DNA from: an uncultured Microbulbifer sp.
GTDB taxonomy: Bacteria > Pseudomonadota > Gammaproteobacteria > Pseudomonadales > Cellvibrionaceae
Assembly (NCBI RefSeq): GCF_913055755.1
Contig: NZ_CAJXKH010000035.1
Span: 1 to 34,652, forward strand
Direction: 5' to 3'
Length of the DNA stretch: 34,652 nucleotides
The stretch's first letter is position 1. Each line of letters begins with the position of its first letter. Under the pieces are notes generated by a model. That model was not told the DNA's origin. It made no database searches and saw only the letters and a list, made by a program, of their open reading frames with translations. A program made the translations under genes and the position numbers. Shown here piece after piece: positions 1 to 8,125 of the stretch.

Positions 1-52
1 CGACAGGGATGTCGCCGACGCAGCGTACAGGGACGTATTTACAGCGGTCCTG
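1..52. repeat. REP-like intergenic repeat fragment
   Basis: Two near-identical decamers, ACAGGGATGT (3-12) and ACAGGGACGT (27-36), lie 24 bases apart and are followed by GCGGTCCTG, which can pair with the CAGG of the repeats. The first decamer also occurs as its reverse complement in the loop region of the hairpin at 11869-11988. This suggests a dispersed intergenic repeat family in the genome. The element is probably cut by the window edge. No reading frame covers it, so the leuS gene that often precedes lptE does not run into this stretch. Confidence 0.45.
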
Positions 53-111
53 AAAACTCGCCCCCGGTGCCTGGCCGCCACCGCACCAGCAAAAGAACAC
101 AACGGACCCAG

Positions 112-642
112 ATGAAAAACATAATGCTGCGCACTCTAACTCTAACCCTGGCCGTCACCATCTCTGCCTGCGGCTGGCACCTGCGCGGTGCGCCGAAAAA
201 CTTCCCGCCCGGCAGCACGCTCTATATCACCAGCGAAGACCCGCGCAGCGACATCGCCGAAACCATTACCAGCCTGCTGCAAACCAGCGGCCTGCCACTG
301 GCCGAAGAACCCTCGCAGGCCGACTACCTCCTTACCATCCACAAAGAAGACGAACGCAAACGCACCGTCTCCGTAGATGCCAAAGGTCGCGCCTCCGAAT
401 ACGAACTGATCACCAGCGCCGAATACAGTGTCAGCGACCGCAGCGGCCGCACCCTGCTCACCGAAGCCAAGGCAGACGTCTACCGCACCCTCGTATGGGA
501 CGACGACGAAGTCGTCAGTAAAGGCGAAGAGGAACGCCTGCAGCGGGAAGAAATGCGCCGCGAACTGATCGCCCGCATCATCGACCGCCTGCGGCGCATC
601 GACGTCAGCACCCCGGTCACCGACAACCCCGCAGCACCGTAA
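112..642 (+). CDS. lptE: LPS-assembly lipoprotein LptE
   Basis: LptE is the outer-membrane lipoprotein that plugs the LptD barrel and helps insert lipopolysaccharide into the outer leaflet. From the ATG at 112 the product is 176 aa. A short hydrophobic signal (about residues 5-18) ends in a lipobox with Cys20 and is followed directly by GWHLRG, the hallmark start of mature LptE/RlpB. The rest is a small alpha/beta fold rich in charged residues, ending in a polar Pro/Ala tail. An upstream in-frame GTG at 67 would put 15 basic residues before the signal peptide, so I prefer 112. It lies 15 bases before holA, the usual lptE-holA pairing in gammaproteobacteria, and is probably co-transcribed with it. 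Confidence 0.93.
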   Translation: MKNIMLRTLTLTLAVTISACGWHLRGAPKNFPPGSTLYITSEDPRSDIAETITSLLQTSGLPLAEEPSQADYLLTIHKEDERKRTVSVDAKGRASEYELITSAEYSVSDRSGRTLLTEAKADVYRTLVWDDDEVVSKGEEERLQREEMRRELIARIIDRLRRIDVSTPVTDNPAAP

Positions 643-657
643 CGGGCGAAAGCAACA

Positions 658-1662
658 ATGGCCCGCATCAACCCCCGGCAACTGGCACAGAACCTTCGAC
701 AGGGTCTCGCCCCCATCTACGTAGTAACCGGGGACGAACCCCTGCTGGTGCAGGAATGCTGTGACAGCATCCGCGACGCCGCCCGCAAACAGGGATTCAA
801 CGAGCGCGACCTGCTGCACGGCGAACATAACTTCGACTGGGGGCAACTGCTCTCCGCCGCCGGCAGCCTGTCATTGTTTGCGGACAAAAAAATTATCGAA
901 CTGCGCCTGCCCGGCGGCAAACCCGGAGACAAAGGCAGCAAGGCCCTGCAGGAATTCGCCAGCATGGCGAACGAAGAAACCCTGCTGTTGCTCGTGCTGC
1001 CGCGGCTCGACCGCTCGCAACTGAACAGCAAATGGGTAAAAGCGCTGGAAGCCAAGGGCGTGCTCATCCAGATCTGGCCCGTAGACGCCGCAGAAATGCC
1101 CCGCTGGATCCACCAGCGCCTGCGCGCCAACGGACTCGACGCCGAACCGGAAGCCATCCAGATACTCGCCGAACGGGTCGAAGGCAACCTGCTGGCGGCG
1201 AGCCAGGAAATCGAAAAGCTCAAATTGCTGGCGCAGGACTCCGTCATTAGTGCCGACACCATGAACAACGCCGTCGCCAGCTCCGCCCGCTACGACGTCT
1301 TCGGCCTGATTGACAAAGCCCTCGCCGCCGACGCCGCCGGCGCCGTGAAAACCCTGCAGGGCCTGCGCGCCGAAGGAGTGGAAGCGCCGGTGGTGCTGTG
1401 GGCCATCGCGCGGGAAATCCGCAGCCTGCTGGACATCCAGCAGAAACTCGACCAGGGCCAACCGATCAACCGCCTGGTGCGCATCCAGAAACGCCAGCCC
1501 CTGGTGCAGGGCGCCTGCCAGCGGCTACACCCCCGCCACCTGGAAAATTTCCTGTTGCGCGCACGGGCGGTGGACAATGCCATCAAGGGGGGTAAGGAAA
1601 TGGATCCCTGGGCGGGACTGCTGGAGCTGACCCTGAACCTGTCCGGCAAGCGCAGCATTTGA
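658..1662 (+). CDS. holA: DNA polymerase III delta subunit HolA
   Basis: The delta subunit of the clamp loader opens the beta sliding clamp during DNA replication. The 334-aa product has the family's usual length. Its N-terminal region reads YVVTGDEPLLVQECCDSIR (about residues 21-39), the typical start of the degenerate AAA+ fold of HolA. The middle contains the helical segment LAERVEGNLLAASQEIEKL, and the C-terminal collar domain has the conserved stretch ELALRARAVDNAIKG-like helix with KGGKEMDPWAGL near the end. It starts 15 bases after lptE stops, which fits a shared transcript. The assignment rests on sequence and on the lptE neighbour. Confidence 0.93.
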   Translation: MARINPRQLAQNLRQGLAPIYVVTGDEPLLVQECCDSIRDAARKQGFNERDLLHGEHNFDWGQLLSAAGSLSLFADKKIIELRLPGGKPGDKGSKALQEFASMANEETLLLLVLPRLDRSQLNSKWVKALEAKGVLIQIWPVDAAEMPRWIHQRLRANGLDAEPEAIQILAERVEGNLLAASQEIEKLKLLAQDSVISADTMNNAVASSARYDVFGLIDKALAADAAGAVKTLQGLRAEGVEAPVVLWAIAREIRSLLDIQQKLDQGQPINRLVRIQKRQPLVQGACQRLHPRHLENFLLRARAVDNAIKGGKEMDPWAGLLELTLNLSGKRSI

Positions 1663-1753
1663 AGTGGTTCACGCAAATACACGCACGATGGCAATCTGGC
1701 ACAACTAGCCAATCAATCCGGCGCCGCAAGACAACTACCGTCGCGATCAAGGC

Positions 1754-1763
1754 TCTAGGATAG
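1754..1763 (+). promoter_or_regulatory. TCTAGGATAG motif upstream of aidB-like gene
   Basis: The ten bases TCTAGGATAG lie about 70 bases before the aidB-like ATG. The same ten bases occur on the minus strand at 19891-19900, about 65 bases before the amidase start. TAGGAT could serve as a -10 element, but I see no good -35 at the right distance. A shared regulator site is equally possible. Confidence 0.25.
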
Positions 1764-1834
1764 TCCTCTCCATTTTCCAGCCGACTAATCTTGCCACTGC
1801 AGCCCGCGCAAGCCAACGCAGAGAGAGACGATCC

Positions 1835-3496
1835 ATGAGCGATACCCCAGCCCCGTCACAGCTCGCCAGCACCCATACCGTCAGCAACCAGCCCCAGCCC
1901 CTGCACGGCCACAACCTGTATGCCGGTGACGCTGCACTGTGCGATGCGGTGGCGCGCAATGGCAGTCACTGGGGGGAAGACGACCTGCAGCGCTACGGCG
2001 AAGTGTGCGGCCGCCCGGAGATGATCGAGCGAGGCTATCTCGCCAACGCCCACAAGCCCGAGTTTGAGCCCCACGACCGCGTGGGCAACCGCATCGACCA
2101 GGTGAACTACCACCCGGCCTACCACCAGTTAATGCAACTGGCGCTTAGCGAAGGGCTGCACAGCAGCCCCTGGACGGACCCCAGGCCCGGTGCCCACGTG
2201 GTGCGCGCGGCAAAATACTATCTGCACTGCCAGCTGGAAGCGGGCCACGGCTGCCCGGTAACCATGACCTTTGCCTCGGTGCCCTCCATCCGCCTGACGC
2301 CAGCGCTGGCAGAGCAATGGCTGCCGAAAATTACCGACCGCGGCTACGACCCCAGCAATCGCCCGCATACCGAAAAAAGTGCCCTCACCATCGGCATGGG
2401 CATGACCGAGAAACAGGGCGGTTCGGATGTGCGCGCCAACACCACCACCGCAACTCCCGCGGGCGACGGCACCTATGAACTGGTAGGGCACAAGTGGTTT
2501 ACTTCCGCCCCCATGTGCGATGCCTTCCTGATGCTGGCGCAGGCACCCGGCGGCCTGTCCTGCTTCCTGGTACCCCGCTGGCGCCCGGATGGCAGCAAGA
2601 ACCCGATCCAGGTTCAGCGCCTGAAAAACAAGGCGGGCAATGTTTCCAATGCCTCGTCGGAAATCGAGCTGCGCGGGGCCCTCGGCTGGCTGGTGGGCGA
2701 GGAAGGCCGCGGCGTACCGGCGATCATCGAAATGGTTTCCGCCACCCGCTTCGACTGCATGATCGGCTCCTCCGGCGGCCAGCGGCAGGCGGCACTGCAG
2801 GCGATCTACCACGCCAGTCAGCGCAGCGCTTTCGGCAAAACCCTGATCGACCAGCCGCTGATGCAGAATGTGCTCGCGGACCTGCAACTGGAAGTGGAAG
2901 GCTCCGTGGCCATGACCCTGCGCATGGCGCGCGCCTTCGACCATCTCGATGATGAGCGGGAAAAGCGGCTGATGCGCCTGGGTACCGCGGTGGGCAAGTA
3001 CTGGATCTGCAAGCGCACACCGCACCACGCCTATGAAGCGATGGAGTGCCTCGGCGGCAATGGTGTGATCGAGAATTTCATCACCGCGCGCCTGTACCGC
3101 GACGCACCGATCAATGCGATCTGGGAAGGCTCCGGCAATGTGCAGGCGCTGGATGTGCTGCGGGCCATCGGCAAAACCCCGGAAGTACTGGCCAACTGGA
3201 TGGACGAGCTGGCACAGAGCAAGGGCAACGACCTGCGCTACGACCGCGCGCTGGCACACCTGCAGAGCGTACTGTCGGATATGGACCAGATCGAGTATCG
3301 CGCCCGCCATCTGGTGGACCAGCTGGCACTGACCATGCAATCCCACCTGCTTATGCAAAACGGCAACACCGCCGTGGCGGAAGGGTTTATCGCCTCACGG
3401 CTGGGCGCCCAGGGCGTTACCAACACCGGCACCCTGCCGGTGGGTGTAGATGTCAAAACCATTATCGAGCGCGGCAATCCGCTGATCACCCCGTAA
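1835..3496 (+). CDS. aidB: AidB-type acyl-CoA dehydrogenase
   Basis: This is a 553-aa flavoprotein of the acyl-CoA dehydrogenase superfamily, close in length to E. coli AidB (about 540 aa). AidB is induced in the Ada adaptive response, binds DNA and has weak isovaleryl-CoA dehydrogenase activity. Visible AidB landmarks are THTVSNQPQPL near the N-terminus, GMGMTEKQGGSDVRANTT in the beta domain, GHKWFTSAP, LKNKAGNVSNASSE, TRFDCMIGSSG, and AMECLGGNGVIE followed by NAIWEGSGNVQALDVLRA in the C-terminal helical domain. The start at 1835 is supported by the purine-rich AGAGAGAGACG just upstream. It seems monocistronic: 170 bases separate it from holA and about 195 from the next gene. The family call is firm. 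Whether it answers to alkylation stress or works in branched-chain acyl catabolism is open, since no ada or leucine-pathway genes are nearby. Confidence 0.88.
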   Translation: MSDTPAPSQLASTHTVSNQPQPLHGHNLYAGDAALCDAVARNGSHWGEDDLQRYGEVCGRPEMIERGYLANAHKPEFEPHDRVGNRIDQVNYHPAYHQLMQLALSEGLHSSPWTDPRPGAHVVRAAKYYLHCQLEAGHGCPVTMTFASVPSIRLTPALAEQWLPKITDRGYDPSNRPHTEKSALTIGMGMTEKQGGSDVRANTTTATPAGDGTYELVGHKWFTSAPMCDAFLMLAQAPGGLSCFLVPRWRPDGSKNPIQVQRLKNKAGNVSNASSEIELRGALGWLVGEEGRGVPAIIEMVSATRFDCMIGSSGGQRQAALQAIYHASQRSAFGKTLIDQPLMQNVLADLQLEVEGSVAMTLRMARAFDHLDDEREKRLMRLGTAVGKYWICKRTPHHAYEAMECLGGNGVIENFITARLYRDAPINAIWEGSGNVQALDVLRAIGKTPEVLANWMDELAQSKGNDLRYDRALAHLQSVLSDMDQIEYRARHLVDQLALTMQSHLLMQNGNTAVAEGFIASRLGAQGVTNTGTLPVGVDVKTIIERGNPLITP

Positions 3497-3633
3497 CCGA
3501 CAGCGCAAAATCCGAACCGGGCGCGTCACGCAATTGCATTGTCGATTGTTTCGGCGCCCCGGCTTCCTCGCCTTCTTCTTTCACCCTGCTCTCCTCCCCG
3601 CACAGTCAGGTCGGGCCCGAGTAACGACACAGG

Positions 3634-3662
3634 TTGCACACATGCGACACTTGTCGCATACT
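3634..3662 (+). promoter_or_regulatory. Promoter and operator of the BlaI-type repressor gene
   Basis: ATGCGACA (3642-3649) and TGTCGCAT (3652-3659) form a perfect 18-base inverted repeat with the spacer CT. The core ACA-NN-TGT matches the core of BlaI/MecI operators. It sits inside a plausible sigma-70 promoter: TTGCAC (3634-3639), 17 bases, CATACT (3657-3662). A repressor bound here would block polymerase, so autoregulation of the repressor-peptidase pair is the natural reading. The palindrome is seen directly; the promoter boxes are weak matches. Confidence 0.6.
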
Positions 3663-3691
3663 CAACCCACTCGTCACAAGAGCAAACCGCA

Positions 3692-4087
3692 ATGCAACAG
3701 CAACCCTCGGCATCCGAGCTGGCCATCCTCAAGGCTCTCTGGCAACAGTCCCCCCTCAGCGCCCGCGAGATCCACCAGCAGGTTGAAGCGCAGCTGGGCT
3801 GGTCCTACTCCTCCACCCGCAAGACCCTCGACCGCATGCAGGACAAGGACCTGCTACAGGCCTTCGAAGTGCACGGGCTCAAGGTATTCGAGGCCCGCGC
3901 AGACAAGGTGAAAACCCTGGCCGCCTACGCGCGGGATTTTGCCGAGCGGGTACTGGAGATCAAGGGGCCGGTGCCGGCGTCCTTCTTCGCCGGTAGCGAA
4001 CTGCTGAGTGAAAGCGAACTGAAGGAGCTGGAAGCGCTGCTTGCCCCCGGCAATAAAAAGAAAGGCAACAAGAAGGCGCAAAGATGA
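3692..4087 (+). CDS. BlaI/MecI-family transcriptional repressor
   Basis: The 131-aa product is a winged-helix repressor of the BlaI/MecI/CopY (penicillinase repressor) family. Residues about 8-70 hold the wHTH, with LAILKALWQQSPLSAREIH and the recognition region WSYSSTRKTLDRMQDKDLL, followed by a C-terminal dimerisation helix and a Lys-rich tail. In this family the repressor binds palindromic operators as a dimer and is inactivated when a membrane M56 peptidase (BlaR1/MecR1 type) is triggered. Its stop overlaps the start of exactly such a gene in an ATGA junction at 4084-4087. I start at the ATG at 3692, downstream of the promoter and operator. A longer in-frame reading from 3539 would run through the operator and is not credible. 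No beta-lactamase lies nearby, so the regulated target may be the pair itself plus distant genes. Confidence 0.88.
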   Translation: MQQQPSASELAILKALWQQSPLSAREIHQQVEAQLGWSYSSTRKTLDRMQDKDLLQAFEVHGLKVFEARADKVKTLAAYARDFAERVLEIKGPVPASFFAGSELLSESELKELEALLAPGNKKKGNKKAQR

Positions 4088-5529
4088 TTGAGTGGCTTGC
4101 CCAGCTGGCACTGTCCAGCCTGATCTCCCTGATCGTCGGTGGCAGCGCCATGGGCGCGCTGGTGTTGCTGGCCCGCCGCCTGGAATGGTTGAGCAGCTGG
4201 CGCGATCCCTGGCTGGCCGCAGCGGTGCTGACCTTTGCCAGCTTTTGCCTGGGCTTCCTGCCCGCCGCGGAAACGGCCCCATCCATTGAACTGCGCCTGC
4301 CGGCACTGACGGTGCCGGTCGAGGCGGCATCCCGGGTTGTCGATGTCACCGCAAAGATGAACGATACCGTCGTTTCCTGGCAGTGGCTGCTCGCGGCCTG
4401 GGGCCTGATCTGGGCAATCGGTGCAACCATCGGCATGGGAAGGTTGTTTTTGGGCCACTGGCGACTGGCCAACCTGCTGAGGCGTGGCAAAACGCTACCG
4501 ACAGAGGGCGCACTGGCCCGACACCTGGGCGTGGTGGGAGCACCGAAAACACTAAAGCTGGTATTGGTAGAAGAGCGGATCTCACCCTTTGCCGCCGCGC
4601 TGCCGACGCCGACCCTGGTTCTCAGCCAGTGGACCCTGGACTACCTGTCCCTGGAGCAAATTCGCCTGGTAGTGCGCCACGAACTGGAGCACCTGGCGCG
4701 GCGCGATCCACTGGCGGTGCTGGGGCTGCAATGCATGGCGGCACTGCTGTGGTTCAACTGGCCGCTGAAAACGCTGGCGAAATTGGCGGTGGACGCCCTG
4801 GAACAGGGCTGTGACGAACAGGTTCTCAGAAAGGAAAACCCGAAACGGCGAAGGGCCTACGCAGAGGCAATGCTAAAGACCCTTCGCCAAACCGCGACAG
4901 CTCACGGCAATGATCCTGTCGCGGCATTCTCAAAGCAAAACCAAAGGAGCTTTACCGTGAGAATCCGTCATATTCTGAATGGCAAACAGAGCGCCCGCAA
5001 GGGCTCCAGCAAAACGCTGTGGTCCCTGACCCTCGGCGGCGTCCTGATCCTGGGCCTGCAGCCGCAGCTGGCACTGGCCGGCAAGGTCGCAGAAGCGTTC
5101 ATCAACCCTCTACCCGACGCCCGGGTTACCTCTGCTTTCGGCATGCGGCCCTGGCCGATAAAGGACGCTGATCACAACAAGCAGCGCCTGCACAAGGGCA
5201 TGGACCTGGGCGCGCCCCGGGGTACCCAGGTACAGGTGCCCAGGTCGGGCGTGGTTACCTTCTCCGGCACCCGCGGTGCCCGCGGCGAGGTAGTGATCAT
5301 CGACCACGGCCAGGGCGTGGAAACCCTCTACGCCCACCTGGACAAGCGCCTGGTGAGCAAAGGCGACAGGGTCGAACAGGGACAGATCCTGGGTTTAGTG
5401 GGAAGCACCGGCAAGGCAACCGGCCCGCACCTGCACTGGGAGCTGCGCCAGGACGGTGAGCTGGTGGACCCGGCCAGCCAGGTTCCGGTATTCGCCAAGC
5501 AACACGTGCGGGTTCTGGCCAAACAGTAA
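4084..5529 (+). CDS. Membrane M56 (BlaR1-like) peptidase fused to an M23 domain
   Basis: This 481-aa protein joins two metallopeptidase folds. The N-terminal part has hydrophobic segments near residues 5-35, 40-58 and 98-122, then the M56 zinc motif HELEH (199-203) and the downstream EQGCDE (240-245), as in BlaR1/MecR1. A further hydrophobic stretch lies at about 308-328. The C-terminal third (about 335-481) is an M23/LytM endopeptidase domain with HKGMD (His370, Asp374), LYAHLD and HLHWE (His449, His451), so its zinc ligands look intact. BlaR1 carries a penicillin-binding sensor at this end; here a peptidoglycan-cleaving domain takes its place. It is translationally coupled to the BlaI-type repressor. 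I infer a sensor that monitors or trims the cell wall and relieves repression, but the signal is unknown. Such M23/M56 proteins are known as an annotation class. Confidence 0.86.
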   Translation: MIEWLAQLALSSLISLIVGGSAMGALVLLARRLEWLSSWRDPWLAAAVLTFASFCLGFLPAAETAPSIELRLPALTVPVEAASRVVDVTAKMNDTVVSWQWLLAAWGLIWAIGATIGMGRLFLGHWRLANLLRRGKTLPTEGALARHLGVVGAPKTLKLVLVEERISPFAAALPTPTLVLSQWTLDYLSLEQIRLVVRHELEHLARRDPLAVLGLQCMAALLWFNWPLKTLAKLAVDALEQGCDEQVLRKENPKRRRAYAEAMLKTLRQTATAHGNDPVAAFSKQNQRSFTVRIRHILNGKQSARKGSSKTLWSLTLGGVLILGLQPQLALAGKVAEAFINPLPDARVTSAFGMRPWPIKDADHNKQRLHKGMDLGAPRGTQVQVPRSGVVTFSGTRGARGEVVIIDHGQGVETLYAHLDKRLVSKGDRVEQGQILGLVGSTGKATGPHLHWELRQDGELVDPASQVPVFAKQHVRVLAKQ

Positions 5530-5531
5530 AG

Positions 5532-7553
5532 TCAGCCGTCTTTTTTGACGCCTTTCTTAACGTTGTCGCCGGAGGATTTTTTCGGCTCGCACACCACCCG
5601 CAACATGGGCTCATCGGAGCGGAAAATCAGGCCGTGAATTTCTGTCGCGGTCTGTCCCTGCAACAGCTGCTGCAGGAACTGCACTATCTGTGCGGAGATT
5701 TCCTGGCCTGGTACCAGCACCGGGATGCCCGGCGGATAGGGCACGATTTCATCGGCGCAGGTTCTGCCGACCAGCTTTTTCTCCGCCAGCACGCCGTTGT
5801 CCATCAATGGCAGCTCTTCGGTCTCGGCGAAGTAGGCATCCGCGGGCAGGCAGGTCAGGCGGGTAAATTCCGGCAGCTGGCGCGCGGTGACCGCATGGCT
5901 GCGCCGGCGCGGCTGACGCGCCAGCTGTTTGAACGCGTGCACCAGGCGCAGCAGTTTGCTTTCGGTACTGCCCAGGGTTACCAGTACGCTGACGGTGTTG
6001 TAGGTGGTCTTCTCCACCTGGATACCGAACTGGTCAAACAGTTTGACCTGGATCTCCTTGCCGGAGTAACCGCTTGCGGTGACGTCGATGGTGACCTTGG
6101 TGGGGTCGAGACGGATATTGTCGCCGGCCAGCGGTGCGGGAATCAGGTCATCCAGTGTCAGGGCGCGGAACACGCCGGTGGCGTCCACTTCCCGGCGCAG
6201 GGTCTCCACCATCTGCAGGCAGTGGCGCAGGCAGCCGTAGCCCTCCATCACCATCTGTTTGCGCGCTACATCGAGGCTCGCAATCATCAGGTACTGCGGG
6301 CTGGTGGAGGCGTACATATTCAGGTTTTCGCGGAAGCGGTACTCGTCGAAATCCGGATCCTGCACGTGGATCATGCTCGCCTGGGAAAACGCCGAAAGCA
6401 TTTTGTGGGTGCTCTGGGTGACGTAATCCGCACCGCATTCCAGCGCAGTCGGGCGCAGTTCGGTGTGGAAATAACCGTGGGCGTACCAGGCCTCATCGAT
6501 CAGCACCTTGACTCCGCGCTCGTGGGCACAGTCGATGATCGGCTTGAGGTCGTAGCGCAGGCCATCATAGGTGCAGGAGGTGATCACCAGCAGGCCGGCA
6601 TCCGGGTGTTCATCCAGCGCCTGCTCGATATCCGCGCGCCGCACCGGGCCGTAGATGCCGAACTCCGGGTGCAGGGTGGATTTCAGGTAGATCGGCTCGC
6701 AGCGGTTCATGATCACCGCGTGGTGCACCGACTTGTGACAGGCCTGGTCGACGATGATCTTGCCACCACCGCCGAGAATCTGCTGGATCACCACCTTGTT
6801 GGCGGTGGAGGTGCCGTTGGTGAGGAAAAACGAGTGCTGGGCACCAAAGGCCTGGGCGGCCAGGTCCTGGGCCTCCTGGATCACCGAGTGGGGCTCCAGC
6901 AGGCTGTCGAGCACCTGCACCGACACCGAGAGGTCGGTATTGAACACGTGCTCGCCCATAAAGCGATAGAAGTCCCCTACCCAGGGGCTGTTGCGCAGGC
7001 TGTCGCCACCGGAGTGCCCCGGGGTGTGCCAGGCGTCGCGGGCACTGAAGACGTATTCTTTCAGGGTGTCCGCAAACGGGGTGGAGGCGCGGCGGGCGAT
7101 AAATGCCTGCACCAGCCGGAACATGTGGTTGAAATTGCCCTCGCGGCGGTCGAACAGCTCGTCGAAGCGCTTGCGCACCGAAGCGGGCGCCCCACCCTGG
7201 GTGCTCAGGAAGGAATTCTGTGCCACCAGAAAGACGTTGAGCTGGGCGCGCAGGTCGTGCATGCGATCTGCCAGCTCTTCCGCATTGCTGAGTTCTTCCG
7301 TACTGCAGCCGCCGTCGATGATCAGCGCCTGCAGGCGATCCTGTTCCCGCAGGTGCTTTTCCAGCGCCGCGGTAGTGACAGATTCAAAGCGCAGGCCGAA
7401 GGGGTTTTCGTGCTGCGCGGCGGTAGCATTCAGGGCGTTGACCCAGTTGCTGCTCAGGTCGCGATCATTACTGACCAACGCCACCCGGCACTCCAGAGGC
7501 TGTCGCTGTTCACTCAGGTTGCCCAGGTCAGGCATCGTCTGTTCCAAACCCAT
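5532..7553 (-). CDS. Orn/Lys/Arg-type PLP decarboxylase (aspartate aminotransferase fold)
   Basis: The 673-aa product belongs to the group III PLP-dependent decarboxylases that convert lysine, ornithine or arginine into cadaverine, putrescine or agmatine. Residues about 20-150 form a receiver-like wing domain. The PLP domain follows with HTPGHSGG, FFLTNGTSTANKV, DQACHKSVHHAV and LIDEAWYAHG. The Schiff-base lysine is in STHKMLSAFSQASM (Lys384), and the C-terminal domain ends in a Lys-rich tail. The length is close to inducible CadA/SpeF/AdiA (700-750 aa). I cannot tell the substrate from sequence alone, and no antiporter (CadB, PotE) or CadC-type regulator is adjacent. The stop nearly abuts the convergent M56/M23 gene. 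A perfect palindrome (7668-7683) lies about 115 bases upstream and may be its operator. An in-frame ATG at 7535 is a possible alternative start. Confidence 0.88.
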   Translation of the reverse strand: MGLEQTMPDLGNLSEQRQPLECRVALVSNDRDLSSNWVNALNATAAQHENPFGLRFESVTTAALEKHLREQDRLQALIIDGGCSTEELSNAEELADRMHDLRAQLNVFLVAQNSFLSTQGGAPASVRKRFDELFDRREGNFNHMFRLVQAFIARRASTPFADTLKEYVFSARDAWHTPGHSGGDSLRNSPWVGDFYRFMGEHVFNTDLSVSVQVLDSLLEPHSVIQEAQDLAAQAFGAQHSFFLTNGTSTANKVVIQQILGGGGKIIVDQACHKSVHHAVIMNRCEPIYLKSTLHPEFGIYGPVRRADIEQALDEHPDAGLLVITSCTYDGLRYDLKPIIDCAHERGVKVLIDEAWYAHGYFHTELRPTALECGADYVTQSTHKMLSAFSQASMIHVQDPDFDEYRFRENLNMYASTSPQYLMIASLDVARKQMVMEGYGCLRHCLQMVETLRREVDATGVFRALTLDDLIPAPLAGDNIRLDPTKVTIDVTASGYSGKEIQVKLFDQFGIQVEKTTYNTVSVLVTLGSTESKLLRLVHAFKQLARQPRRRSHAVTARQLPEFTRLTCLPADAYFAETEELPLMDNGVLAEKKLVGRTCADEIVPYPPGIPVLVPGQEISAQIVQFLQQLLQGQTATEIHGLIFRSDEPMLRVVCEPKKSSGDNVKKGVKKDG

Positions 7554-7667
7554 AAATCTTGTTCTTGTATTTCAGCATAGAAGGCGGATTTTCATGGAGG
7601 GAATCGGCGCTGTGTGGCGCCAACCAGGTGTTCAGGGATCCTCTCCACCAAACCCGCACACTATCGC

Positions 7668-7683
7668 ATTTGTGATCACAAAT
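7668..7683. promoter_or_regulatory. Perfect 16-bp palindrome, candidate operator
   Basis: ATTTGTGATCACAAAT reads the same on both strands. It lies in the 140-base gap between the 3' end of the Nudix gene and the start of the decarboxylase, about 115 bases from the decarboxylase ATG. It contains TGTGA and TCACA with no spacer, so it is not a canonical CRP site (which has six bases between the half-sites). A GntR-type or similar dimeric regulator is a reasonable guess. The regulator is not identifiable from this window. Confidence 0.55.
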
Positions 7684-7693
7684 ACAGAACAAG

Positions 7694-8098
7694 TTAAAAT
7701 TTCGCGCTTTGAACTTCACCGTCGAATTCAAGGCAGTGGCCGACCCGCACCCGCTGTACCGGGGACAGCGAATCGAGCGAAAAGTAATCGAATGCGGAGT
7801 GTTCGGAAGACAGCCGGATCTCGCTTTCATCGAGGAAATGTGCGCGAAAAATAAACACGTGGGAGTTGTATACCCGGTGGTAATAAACGCCACTCAGGTA
7901 GTCGATGGCGATATCCCGCCCCAGCTCTTCTCGGCACTCCCGGTGCAGGGCCTCGTGTACCGTCTCCCCCAGGTCCAGGGCGCCGCCGGGCAGGCCCCAG
8001 GTCTTGTCCGCATAGGTGGCGCGCAGCTGCAGTACCTCACCGGCATCATTGGTGATGACCGCGTGTGCACTCAACTTGTAGGTATCGTCAAATCCCAT
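7694..8098 (-). CDS. Nudix hydrolase
   Basis: The 134-aa protein is a compact single-domain Nudix hydrolase, an enzyme that cleaves nucleoside diphosphates linked to another moiety using a metal bound by the Nudix box. The box GALDLGETVHEALHRECREE (continuing LG) fits GX5EX7REUXEEXGU, with all its glutamates present. The start (AHAVITNDAGEVLQLRATYADKTWGLPGG) is like sugar-nucleotide or NTP-cleaving Nudix proteins, but the substrate cannot be read from sequence. The ATG at 8098 is preceded by AAGG at a suitable distance. It follows pldA by only 27 bases on the same strand, so the two are probably co-transcribed. Confidence 0.88.
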   Translation of the reverse strand: MGFDDTYKLSAHAVITNDAGEVLQLRATYADKTWGLPGGALDLGETVHEALHRECREELGRDIAIDYLSGVYYHRVYNSHVFIFRAHFLDESEIRLSSEHSAFDYFSLDSLSPVQRVRVGHCLEFDGEVQSAKF

Positions 8099-8125
8099 GC
8101 CTTAACCGTGTTATGCAAACCGTGA

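Noticed and set aside
142..846. A 234-codon minus-strand frame across lptE and holA
   Set aside because: It spans two well-supported genes on the other strand and has no start context.
2129..3358. A 409-codon open frame on the minus strand
   Set aside because: Antisense of the aidB-like gene; a GC-rich frame shadow.
3539..3691. N-terminal extension of the BlaI-type repressor
   Set aside because: It would be translated from inside and upstream of the operator-promoter region; the family starts at the ATG at 3692.
5634..7580. A 648-codon open frame on the plus strand
   Set aside because: It is the antisense shadow of the decarboxylase. Its translation is rich in His, Gln, Val and Gly without domains, whereas the minus strand encodes a clear PLP enzyme.
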